Shown here piece by piece: positions 16,149 through 24,742 of a stretch of 64,000 nucleotides of DNA (its first letter is position 1; each line of letters begins with the position of its first letter). Under the pieces are notes generated by a model that did no database searches, had not been told where the DNA came from, and saw only the letters and a list, made by a program, of their open reading frames with translations. The stretch spans positions 496,001 through 560,000 of the forward strand of contig NZ_VOLT01000001.1 of NCBI RefSeq assembly GCF_007954275.1, read 5' to 3'. Position numbers and translations under genes: made by a program. The DNA comes from Colwellia demingiae. GTDB taxonomy: Bacteria > Pseudomonadota > Gammaproteobacteria > Enterobacterales > Alteromonadaceae.

Positions 16149-18302
16149 ATGCCTTTGAAACAATTAAAAAACCTCAAAACATGGGTTATCTTTGCCCTAC
16201 TTTTAATGTTAACAACTTCCTTTTATTCTGTTGCTTTTAATACAACGACTCATGCCAATGTTACCGCAATCTCAGATGAAGTCGCTCAACTATTTCCTAG
16301 TGCAACACGCGTTGGACCTATTGATAAAAAAATTGCCGTAACCCCTATTTATCAATTAAATGAACTACTGGGTTATGTTTTTGAATCAGATGATTTTGTT
16401 AATTTTATTGGGTTTTCTGGTCAAACAATTAACCTGCTAATAGGTATGGATACGCAAGGCGTTTTTACCGGTTTAAAAATACTCAATCATAATGAACCGA
16501 TTTTTTTGCACGGCTTAGGCGAGCAGCCTATGTTCAAATTTATCAAACAATATCAAGGGCATTCAATTAAAGAGCGATTTATTGTTAACGCTCGGTCTAA
16601 AACATCTGTTGATGCTACCTATATTGACGGCGTCACACGCGCAACAATATCAGTACTAGTAATCAACGACACCATTACCGCTTCAGCACTTAAAGTCGCA
16701 CGAGAAAGGCTATCTGGCTTTGTTGCGCCATCACAAACCAGCATTAATCCAGACTACTATCAAACACTCAACTTTGAAGAACTCGTTAACAAAAACTTCA
16801 TCAAGCATTGGCAGCTTACCCGTGAGCAAGCAATCGCGTTGACTAAAACATCACCGACAAACTTAGCGGATGAAATTAACCAGGTTACTGAAGAGGGAGA
16901 TGAATTTATCGACTTGTATTTTGCCTTCGTCAATATCCCTATCATAGGTAAAAATTTATTAGGTGAACAAGAATACCAACGCTTGCTTGAGAGCTTAAAA
17001 CCCGGTGAACACGCGTTAATGATGTTTAGTGACGGTAAGTATCATTTTGTTAGTGAAGACTTTACCCCACAAACAGTGCCTAATCGTTTAAGTGCACAGC
17101 AAGCGACTCTGCCTGTGGATATTCGTGATATCGACTTTTACAGTTTTTACGATCCTTCCTTTTCACTCACCGTCCCCGACTTTAATGAAATTAGGGTGTT
17201 TAGAATAAAGTCTCAGTCGGGTTTTGAATTAAATAAAGAATTTTCATTATCGTTAATGCTGAGTTACAACAAGTCGTTCTTATCAAAGCAACAACACAGT
17301 TTTACTATCAATAACACCTTACCTGACAGTTTATTTATTCATAAAGAGCCCGAAATCAACCCTGAAGAAAATCGACCTTTGTGGTTGAAAATTTGGATAA
17401 GCCGTAGCACGGATATCATTATACTTGGCATTTATCTTATCTTTTTAGTTTGGCTATTTATCAAACAAGAAACACTCGCCAAAAATGCTAAAGCCACCCA
17501 CAAAATACGATTTACCTCATTAACCTTTGTCATTGCTTTTATAGGATTTTATGCGCAAGGTCAATTATCAGTGGTCAATATTTACACCTTATTTCTGTCA
17601 ATCTGGCAAGGTTTTAATATCAATGTATTTCTCCTTGATCCAATAATTTTTATCTTATGGGTCTTTGTCTTTATTAGCCTTTTTCTCTGGGGAAGAGGCC
17701 TGTTCTGCGGTTGGCTGTGCCCCTTTGGTGCATTACAAGAGTTTGCCGCTTTAGTGGCGAGTAAACTAAAAATAAAGCAAATAAAAATAAAACCTCATCA
17801 CCATAAAAACGCACAAAAAATAAAATATGCAGTGCTTATTTTATTGGTTGGCAGCTCATTTTATTCACTCACGCTTGCAGAGCAGTTGGCTGAAATTGAA
17901 CCCTTTAAAACCAGTATCACACTCAATTTCGTTCGTTATTGGCCGTTTGTTTTATATGTAGTATTACTACTTGTCGTTAGCTTGAAAATACACAAATTTT
18001 ACTGTCGTTATTTGTGTCCATTAGGCGCAGGACTTGCCATTATTGGCCGATATCCACTTTTCAAATGGCTGACACGACGCAAAGAGTGTGGCTCTCCATG
18101 CCAACTTTGCCGTAACAAAAAGTGTGGTATTGATGCTATCAATAAAGACGGCTCTATTGACTATGGTGAATGTATTCAATGCTTAGAATGTTTAGTTACC
18201 ATCAAAAGTCCAAAAGAGTGTGTGGTTGATAAATATTCGAAAAAAAGAAAAGCTGTAATCTTGGTAACACCGAACACTGATTTTATAAATAATCTCGAGT
18301 GA
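16149..18302 (+). CDS. NosR/NirI-like membrane flavoprotein with 4Fe-4S clusters
   Basis: A 717-residue protein. One N-terminal membrane anchor (about 12-30) precedes a periplasmic FMN-binding domain with 'DGVTRATIS' (about 160-168) as the probable threonyl-flavin site. A linker follows, then a polytopic section of roughly five or six helices. Two CxxxCP motifs, 'CGWLCPFGAL' and 'CRYLCPLGAG', and cytoplasmic ferredoxin-like cysteines in 'CGSPCQLCRNKKCG' and 'CIQCLECL' complete it. NosR and NirI move electrons across the membrane to periplasmic reductases. There is no nos or nir gene here, so this member probably serves the quinoprotein island or flavin/metal homeostasis. Frames open upstream to a TTG at 16137; I chose the ATG at 16149. 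Placed after the aldehyde dehydrogenase terminator. Confidence 0.85.
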   Translation: MPLKQLKNLKTWVIFALLLMLTTSFYSVAFNTTTHANVTAISDEVAQLFPSATRVGPIDKKIAVTPIYQLNELLGYVFESDDFVNFIGFSGQTINLLIGMDTQGVFTGLKILNHNEPIFLHGLGEQPMFKFIKQYQGHSIKERFIVNARSKTSVDATYIDGVTRATISVLVINDTITASALKVARERLSGFVAPSQTSINPDYYQTLNFEELVNKNFIKHWQLTREQAIALTKTSPTNLADEINQVTEEGDEFIDLYFAFVNIPIIGKNLLGEQEYQRLLESLKPGEHALMMFSDGKYHFVSEDFTPQTVPNRLSAQQATLPVDIRDIDFYSFYDPSFSLTVPDFNEIRVFRIKSQSGFELNKEFSLSLMLSYNKSFLSKQQHSFTINNTLPDSLFIHKEPEINPEENRPLWLKIWISRSTDIIILGIYLIFLVWLFIKQETLAKNAKATHKIRFTSLTFVIAFIGFYAQGQLSVVNIYTLFLSIWQGFNINVFLLDPIIFILWVFVFISLFLWGRGLFCGWLCPFGALQEFAALVASKLKIKQIKIKPHHHKNAQKIKYAVLILLVGSSFYSLTLAEQLAEIEPFKTSITLNFVRYWPFVLYVVLLLVVSLKIHKFYCRYLCPLGAGLAIIGRYPLFKWLTRRKECGSPCQLCRNKKCGIDAINKDGSIDYGECIQCLECLVTIKSPKECVVDKYSKKRKAVILVTPNTDFINNLE

Positions 18303-18499
18303 AATTGATAAAAGGTGCTCGATAAAATTAAAGCGTCTACGAACTATGATAACTAACCTAACTAACGGTATAAGTTACCTAGAAATTAACAGCTTAGAAG
18401 TAAAGTTAGCACATGCAAATTAGGGTAAATATGGTTATTCTATATTTCATTCATTTTAAAAATGTATCAGGTAGCTGTTAGGCTACCAAAGGGAATTAT

Positions 18500-19648
18500 A
18501 TGAGTACAATTAAAACAATTACCGCGGTCAGTAATGCGACTGATCCCTTCCTTGCAAGCCAAGAATTGTACCAACAACTTAACCAAGAAAATATCTGCTT
18601 TGTGCTATTTTATTGCTCCTCAACTTATGCGCTCGATACACTGGCAAAAACGATGGAAGATACCTTCAAAGAAACCAAAATTGTTGGCTGTACTACCGCA
18701 GGAGAAGTAACTCAGCAAGGTTACGAACAACATTCTATTGTTGCCATCGGCTTCTCTAGTGACTACTTTGCTATTAGCGCCAAACTTATCGAGTCAATGG
18801 AAAAGTTCGATACCATCAATGCGCAATCAACAATAAATGAGTTAATAGAAGATTGTCATTCAAAAAATTTAACACCCATTAAAAATAACAGTTTTTTACT
18901 GACGTTACTCGATGGCCTTTCCTCAAACGAAGAACAATTCCTGGTTACCCTAAACTCAGCGACCCGTGGTATTCCCCATTTTGGCGGCTCTGCTGGAGAC
19001 GATATTAATTTAGCGAAAACGCATGTGTATTACCAAGGTAATTTTTATCAAAATGCCGCTATCGTGATTATGGTAAACACCCTTTTATCTTTCGAGGTTT
19101 TTAATTGTCATCATATCGCACTACCAACGGAAAAATTAGTGGTAACAGCCGCAGATGCTGATAGTAGAACGGTCTATGAATTAAATGCCGAACCTGCTGC
19201 ACTTGAGTATGCAAAGTTATTAAATATGGATTTAAAGGATTTAAGTCCTGAAGTATTTTCGCTCAATCCTTTAGCCGTTAAAGTCGGCGGTCAATACTAT
19301 ATTCGTTCAATTCAAAAAGTGAATGAAGCTGATTTAAGCCTAACATTCTACTGCGCTGTTGATGTTGGCATTGTACTCACTGCGGTAGAAATGGGTGACA
19401 TATTTGATCCTGTAACTCAAAAGTTAGATGAAATTTCAAACCGTTACGGTAAACCTGAGTTAGTACTCGCTTGTGATTGCTTTTTAAGACGCTTAGAAAT
19501 AGAACAAAAAGGTTTAGAAAATAAAGTACAAAAATTAAATGCTAAGTACAACATTGCTGGATTTAATACCTATGGTGAACACATTAATGGCACGCATTTA
19601 AATCAAACCTTTACCGGTGTTTACATTGCGGGAGGTATTAATGAGTGA
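18500..19648 (+). CDS. FIST-domain sensor protein
   Basis: A 382-residue soluble protein with a FIST_N domain (about 30-220: 'KIVGCTTAGEVTQQGYEQHSIVAIGF', 'TLLDGLSSNEEQFL', 'IPHFGGSAGDD') and a FIST_C domain (about 220-365: 'PAALEYAKLL', 'LACDCFLRRLEIEQKGLENKV', 'GFNTYGEHINGTHLNQTF'). FIST domains are thought to bind small molecules, perhaps amino acids, and act with signalling proteins. Its stop overlaps the start of the next kinase gene in ATGAGTGA, so the two are translated together and probably interact. A similar FIST-kinase pair sits by the ethanol oxidation regulators (ErcS-prime region) of Pseudomonas aeruginosa, as I recall. A GGG AAT ribosome site is weak. Confidence 0.88.
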   Translation: MSTIKTITAVSNATDPFLASQELYQQLNQENICFVLFYCSSTYALDTLAKTMEDTFKETKIVGCTTAGEVTQQGYEQHSIVAIGFSSDYFAISAKLIESMEKFDTINAQSTINELIEDCHSKNLTPIKNNSFLLTLLDGLSSNEEQFLVTLNSATRGIPHFGGSAGDDINLAKTHVYYQGNFYQNAAIVIMVNTLLSFEVFNCHHIALPTEKLVVTAADADSRTVYELNAEPAALEYAKLLNMDLKDLSPEVFSLNPLAVKVGGQYYIRSIQKVNEADLSLTFYCAVDVGIVLTAVEMGDIFDPVTQKLDEISNRYGKPELVLACDCFLRRLEIEQKGLENKVQKLNAKYNIAGFNTYGEHINGTHLNQTFTGVYIAGGINE

Positions 19649-22205
19649 TCTATCCCTAGAAGAAGAGTTAGCTCAATTAAAAAAACAAAATATCAAATTA
19701 AAAAAAATTAACGATGCCTTAATGCAACGGGTAGAAGACAGCGGAGAAAATCAGTATGCGCCTTATACTGCCTTTGAGCATTCGGTGCACCTAGCTGAAC
19801 AAGTAAGAGAAAAAACGCAAACCTTAAATGAAACACTGGCAAAACTGGAGCGGAGTAATCACGCATTAAAACAAGCAAATACTCAAGGTAATCTGTTCAA
19901 ACAACGTTTTATTGATGCAATAGAAAGTATTTCAGAAGCCTTTGTTTTACTCGACAGTAAAGGTCGAATTATTTTACAAAACAGTAATTTTGCCAATTTT
20001 TGGATCGACTCAGGTTTACCCATTACAGAAGGCGTCAATCTCAAAGACTTAAAAGATTTAGCCAAAACCCGCGGTATTATTCAACGAGCATCTCCAGGTG
20101 ATGCGTTTGCCAGCCCTGTATATCAATTATCAGATGGTCGATGGTTTCAATTAAACGAACACCAAACCAGCGAAGGTGGTTGGGTAATGCTCTATACCGA
20201 CATTACCGCGGTAAAAACAGCAGAAAGTGCCCGTTATGAGCGAGGCATGGCGCAAAAGTCGCTGTTACTACAAAACTTGATTGATAACATTTCTCAAGGT
20301 GTAGTGTTGATCAGCAGTCATAACAAAATCGAAGTATGGAATACGCGTTTTGCCCAGATCAGTCAATTATCCCCTCACCTGTTACGAGGCACGCCTACGA
20401 CTGATAATATGCAACATTTAACGGAACTCGACTTAACACCAAAATCAAGTACCAATAACTATTCTTACACCCAAACATTGATTAACGGAACCGTCTTAGA
20501 AATTAAAAGTCATCGACTTAAAAACGGAAAAACAATTAAAACCTATAGCGATATTACCGAACGTCATCGCTACGCGGAATCATTAAGAAAAAGTGAAAGT
20601 TGGTTACGATTAATCACGGATAACGTACCCGCAATGATCGCTTATGTCGGTAAGGATCTAAAATATCAGTTTACTAATCAAGTGTACGTTGACTGGTACG
20701 GTTGGCCTCAAGGTGGCCTTAATGGCTTAGAATTAGAACAAAGTCGAGTCCATTCAAATTTTACTAAAATAAGGCGTTACGTTGATCGAGCCTTGGAAGG
20801 TGAAAGTGTTAGTTTTACCATTGATGAAAAAAACAAATTTGGTGAATCGAGCTATTTATTAAAATCTTATGTGCCTAATCGTGATGTTAACGGTGATGTA
20901 CTCGGATTTTTCGTGCTCATTCGAGATATTACCGAACGAAGAAAGAATGCCTTAGCTCTGCAAAAAGCCCATGACCAGCTGGAAGTTAGGGTACAAGAGC
21001 GAACCTTTCAATTACAAAGTTTAAATGACAAGCTGCAAGTGGAAGTAGAAGATCGCCGTCAAGCGCAATCTAATCTAGTCAAAGCTAAAAGCGAAGCAGA
21101 GTTCGCCAACGTTTCAAAAACAAAATTTCTTGCTGCCGTGAGTCATGATTTATTACAACCATTAAATGCAGCCCAATTATTTACCAGTTCATTAATGGAA
21201 CGTCCTTTAGAAGATAACACTAAAAAGCAGCTTAACTCGGTTGCTAATTCGTTAGACGATTTAGAGAATTTAATCTCTACACTGGTTGATATTTCAAAAC
21301 TTGATGCAGGTGTGGTCAAAGCCGATAAAAGCTCATTTAAATTGTCAGAACTACTTAACAACCTCGTGAGTGAGTACCAACAAATCAGTGGTCAATTTCA
21401 AGTGGAATTACATTATGTCAGTAGTGATGTTGTGGTAAACAGCGACAGTGTATTGCTTGCCCGCATATTGCGTAATTTTCTATCAAATGCCTTTAGATAT
21501 ACGAATAATGGCAAAGTGTTACTTGGCTGTCGACGTCAAGGTAACCATGTATCTATCGAAGTATGGGACAATGGTACCGGTATTGCTCAAGACCAAATTA
21601 AAGAAATATTTAAAGAGTTTAAACGTCTTAAAGCTTCTCAAACGGCGTTTCGTAATGGTCTTGGTTTAGGTTTAGCCATTGTAGATAAAATTTCTAAAGT
21701 ACTCGAACATCCAATTAATGTTAACTCTGCCTTAGGTAAAGGTTCGGTGTTTTCAGTCAAAGTTCCGCTTGGAAAAATAAGTGATTTACCTCAATCAAGT
21801 GACCCACTTAATTATATTATGGATACCCCAGTATTAGCGAAAAGTAAGATATGGCTTGTTGATAATGACGCCAGTGTTTGTGCCGGTATGTCACAACTAC
21901 TAGAAGGCTGGGAGTGTGTGGTAATAACTGCCACCAGTCTAAAGGAATTGCAACAGCAAGTTGATATCAGTCATGATCATGCCGATATATTAATCGTGGA
22001 TTATCACCTTGATGATGGCGTAAATGGTTTCGATGTAGCAAAAGAAATTAACAGCTTACGAGATAAGCCATTACCGGTGATGATGATTACTGCCAACTAC
22101 AGTAAGCAACTGAAAAAAGAAGTAAAAGATAGCGATATTCTATTATTAAATAAACCCGTTAAGCCGATGAAATTAAAAACATCAATGTTATATTTATTAA
22201 AATAG
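19641..22205 (+). CDS. PAS-rich hybrid histidine kinase (ErcS-prime/NahK-like)
   Basis: An 854-residue cytoplasmic sensor kinase without membrane segments. It has an N-terminal coiled coil (about 1-85) and three PAS domains (about 95-190, 205-305, 315-435), the last ending in the typical 'VLGFFVLIRDITERR'. A second coiled coil leads to the HisKA box 'AAVSHDLLQPLNAAQ' with His502. The HATPase has 'NFLSNAFRYT', 'VWDNGTGI', 'GLGLGLAI'. A C-terminal receiver has phospho-acceptor Asp787 in 'LIVDYHLDDG' and 'LLNKPVKP'. The start at 19641 has GGGAGG just before it and overlaps the FIST gene by eight bases. Likely input: a cytosolic signal relayed with the FIST partner. Likely output: a response regulator not encoded here, controlling alcohol oxidation genes. 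Confidence 0.9.
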   Translation: MSDLSLEEELAQLKKQNIKLKKINDALMQRVEDSGENQYAPYTAFEHSVHLAEQVREKTQTLNETLAKLERSNHALKQANTQGNLFKQRFIDAIESISEAFVLLDSKGRIILQNSNFANFWIDSGLPITEGVNLKDLKDLAKTRGIIQRASPGDAFASPVYQLSDGRWFQLNEHQTSEGGWVMLYTDITAVKTAESARYERGMAQKSLLLQNLIDNISQGVVLISSHNKIEVWNTRFAQISQLSPHLLRGTPTTDNMQHLTELDLTPKSSTNNYSYTQTLINGTVLEIKSHRLKNGKTIKTYSDITERHRYAESLRKSESWLRLITDNVPAMIAYVGKDLKYQFTNQVYVDWYGWPQGGLNGLELEQSRVHSNFTKIRRYVDRALEGESVSFTIDEKNKFGESSYLLKSYVPNRDVNGDVLGFFVLIRDITERRKNALALQKAHDQLEVRVQERTFQLQSLNDKLQVEVEDRRQAQSNLVKAKSEAEFANVSKTKFLAAVSHDLLQPLNAAQLFTSSLMERPLEDNTKKQLNSVANSLDDLENLISTLVDISKLDAGVVKADKSSFKLSELLNNLVSEYQQISGQFQVELHYVSSDVVVNSDSVLLARILRNFLSNAFRYTNNGKVLLGCRRQGNHVSIEVWDNGTGIAQDQIKEIFKEFKRLKASQTAFRNGLGLGLAIVDKISKVLEHPINVNSALGKGSVFSVKVPLGKISDLPQSSDPLNYIMDTPVLAKSKIWLVDNDASVCAGMSQLLEGWECVVITATSLKELQQQVDISHDHADILIVDYHLDDGVNGFDVAKEINSLRDKPLPVMMITANYSKQLKKEVKDSDILLLNKPVKPMKLKTSMLYLLK

Positions 22206-22228
22206 TTCCTTATTTATACCCGTATTCC

Positions 22229-22267
22229 GCTAGTATTAAAAGCGCCTTTAAACCTTTTAATACTAGC
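22229..22267. terminator. long hairpin between convergent genes
   Basis: Perfect 14-base arms GCTAGTATTAAAAG/CTTTTAATACTAGC with an 11-base loop between two 3' ends. No strong T tract follows either way, so its role as bidirectional terminator is likely but not certain. Confidence 0.55.
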
Positions 22268-22300
22268 TGAGCGGTGAATATTTTAATTTTTCGCTAATGA

Positions 22301-22882
22301 TTAATTAATTCTTTTTTGTAACGTGAAAGCCCCTCGAATATCACCAACCTTAAATCCTGTCGCCTGGTCGTTAGGATATAAGGATTTCACCTTCGTGGTG
22401 ATTTCTTCAGACACATCGCTCCCATGACAAGTTACACATAAGCCAGCAGTGGGAATCGGCTTCATATAACGATAGACTAATTTATCACCTTCTCTCACCG
22501 TCTCAGAGTATTCCATGGTTTTTAATTGCTCTCCTGCAGCTTTACGTTTTTCAAATTGACGCAGAGTAGTAGATTCCCATTCATCAGGTGCGTTGCTCTC
22601 GTTTCGAACTTTCAATGAAGTCCGCGCTATGTTCCAACCTGATGAAGAAGAATTCTTTACGGCAATTGGCCCAGCTTGAATATTACACTGCTCTAATGCT
22701 TTTATAGGTCCACCTGATTTCATCGACGTTTTTAATACGTGCTTTAAATCACTGCCGAACGCTTTTACCAAAGAACGCGCTTGTAGAGTCTCTTGGCTAG
22801 CTACATTTTCTCCGGCATTTGCTAGCAATGGTAATATCGATAATGTGCTGACTAACAACACCTTAATGCTCATTGTTTTCAT
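22301..22882 (-). CDS. exported DUF3365 (Tll0287-like) monoheme protein
   Basis: A 193-residue periplasmic protein. A signal peptide (1-23) is followed by the DUF3365 domain: 'ALEQCNIQAGPIAVKNSSSSGWNIARTSLKVRNESNAPDEWE', then a heme c motif CVTCH in 'TAGLCVTCHGSD' and a final 'DIRGAFTL'. Homologues are heme-binding PAS-like sensors or small cytochromes. It lies 38 bases downstream of cydC on the same strand with a GGAG ribosome site, so it is probably the last gene of the cyd operon. It might sense redox state or accept electrons in the periplasm. This role is inferred from context. Confidence 0.8.
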   Translation of the reverse strand: MKTMSIKVLLVSTLSILPLLANAGENVASQETLQARSLVKAFGSDLKHVLKTSMKSGGPIKALEQCNIQAGPIAVKNSSSSGWNIARTSLKVRNESNAPDEWESTTLRQFEKRKAAGEQLKTMEYSETVREGDKLVYRYMKPIPTAGLCVTCHGSDVSEEITTKVKSLYPNDQATGFKVGDIRGAFTLQKRIN

Positions 22883-22920
22883 TTACTGCTCCATAGTTGT
22901 GTTAATTGTGTGAGTTGTGT

Positions 22921-24708
22921 TTAAAAATAATTAAGTAATTTTTGATAATAATCGTTATTACTAACCAGTTGGCTGTGGTTGCCTTGTGCAACAATTTTTC
23001 CTTGTTGCATTACGATTATTTTATCCATTTTTTCTAGCATCAAAGGTTTGTGAGTGATCACCAGTAGGCTTCGTTGCTGTTGCTTCACATGAGCTAATAT
23101 ATTACTCATTATCTGTTCTTCATTGTGACGATCTAAGCCTTTGGTAGGCTCATCTAAAATCAGTACACTGGCAGAACGCAGTAGTAATTGGGCAATTTGT
23201 AATCTTTGAGCTTGACCACCTGAAAGCCCTGTACCACTTGTTCCTAACCAAGTATCGAAACCTTTGGATAACCCCTCAATAAAGTCAATTAAGTTCACTA
23301 ATTGACAGACTTTACGCATTTCTTCATGTGTTGCATCGTGTTTAGCTAAACGTAAATTATCCGCAATACTTGCCTCAAAAATATGTCCTTGTTGGCTCAT
23401 CAAGGCAATATGTTGGCGCAATGACTCGCGTTCTATCAAACTCAAATCACACCCTGCAATAGTAATACTGCCTTTGCTGTGTTCACTTTCAGCAGCACTT
23501 GATGAGCAATTAGTTGGGGAATGAGATGATGAAAGCGCAACTCCTGTTGGCCAAAAGCCCATCAGTAAATTAACTAACGTTGATTTCCCTGCTCCACTAG
23601 CACCGATGATTGCAACTTTTTCGCCAGCTTTTATTGATAAATTAACATCAACTAAGCTAGCTGTTTTTTGCTCTGGATAACTAAAAGTGAAGTTTTCAAA
23701 ATTAATGTCGCCATGTTTCACTGGTTCAACACCAATATCGATAGGTTTTTCTTTATCGATAATAGCGAATAACCTTGCCGCGCTGGCAAGACTTTGCGGT
23801 AACAACTGCAATGCCAACGGCATGCTACTCACGGTTTCAAAACTCACTAATACCAATAAAATAACGGCAACTAAAGACTTACTATCAACTTCACCCATTG
23901 ATAACTGAGGTAATAACAACAATAAACACGCTAACGCTGATAAATGAATGAGTAAAAAAATGATCGCATTCAATCTGGCATTAATTTTTACTAAACGATA
24001 ACGTACATCATAATATTGCTTGGTAATGTTTGCTATTGAGCGCTGATAACTGATGCTTACTTGATACACCAAGAGTGTTTTAATCGCGCCAATACCATTG
24101 ATTAATTCTTCAGTGAGATGGCTTTCTAAATGAGACTTTTCATGCGAGAGTTGTGTTGACGCTAAATAACTGATCACCGGAAAAATAAGTCCAACAATCA
24201 ATAATGCAACGAGCATTACCCAAGCAATAGAGGGTGAGAAAATGGCAAGAGCATAACAAACGATAGGTACTGATATTAGAGCAACCACAATAGGTAACAG
24301 TACCCGTAAATAAAAGTTATCAAGATTATCTATATCTTGCTGCAATCTTGCTAACAGGTCGCCCGATCGTAAATTTATACGGTAATAAGGTAATAACGGC
24401 TCTAGCTGTTGATAGAAATAATGGCGTAAATGTGCCAAGGCATTAAACGTTGCTCGATGCGTTAACATGCGTTCTGCGTAGCGCCCCGCGGTGCGCACTA
24501 TGGCTAAAAATCGTATGACTGCCGCTGGAGTAAAGTAATTTACCGTAATACCTGTTGTTCCGGCAATGGCCATCAATGTAATAAACCAACCAGAAACCGC
24601 TAGTAAACTAATGTTGGCTAACACAGTAATGACTGACAATAATGCGCCAAGTAACATTAACGGCAATTGCGGTTTAAGTAAGAAAATTAAGCGTATAAAG
24701 ACCTTCAT
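22921..24708 (-). CDS. cydC: ABC exporter subunit CydC (cytochrome bd assembly)
   Basis: A 595-residue half-transporter. The N-terminal six-helix domain includes 'PQLPLMLLGALLSVITVLANISLLAVSGWFI', typical of CydC, and 'RYAERMLTHRATF'. The C-terminal ATPase has Walker A GASGAGKST, signature 'GTGLSGGQAQRLQIAQLLL' and Walker B 'VLILDEPTKGLD'. With CydD it exports glutathione/cysteine and handles heme, and is needed for cytochrome bd assembly. A low-complexity Ser-rich insertion ('SSSHSPTNCSSSAAESEHS') lies between Walker A and the Q-loop, which is unusual for the family. It is the fifth gene of the cyd operon; AAGG precedes the start. Confidence 0.92.
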   Translation of the reverse strand: MKVFIRLIFLLKPQLPLMLLGALLSVITVLANISLLAVSGWFITLMAIAGTTGITVNYFTPAAVIRFLAIVRTAGRYAERMLTHRATFNALAHLRHYFYQQLEPLLPYYRINLRSGDLLARLQQDIDNLDNFYLRVLLPIVVALISVPIVCYALAIFSPSIAWVMLVALLIVGLIFPVISYLASTQLSHEKSHLESHLTEELINGIGAIKTLLVYQVSISYQRSIANITKQYYDVRYRLVKINARLNAIIFLLIHLSALACLLLLLPQLSMGEVDSKSLVAVILLVLVSFETVSSMPLALQLLPQSLASAARLFAIIDKEKPIDIGVEPVKHGDINFENFTFSYPEQKTASLVDVNLSIKAGEKVAIIGASGAGKSTLVNLLMGFWPTGVALSSSHSPTNCSSSAAESEHSKGSITIAGCDLSLIERESLRQHIALMSQQGHIFEASIADNLRLAKHDATHEEMRKVCQLVNLIDFIEGLSKGFDTWLGTSGTGLSGGQAQRLQIAQLLLRSASVLILDEPTKGLDRHNEEQIMSNILAHVKQQQRSLLVITHKPLMLEKMDKIIVMQQGKIVAQGNHSQLVSNNDYYQKLLNYF

Positions 24709-24742
24709 ACATTTACCTTATATAAACCTTCATTGATGCAGC

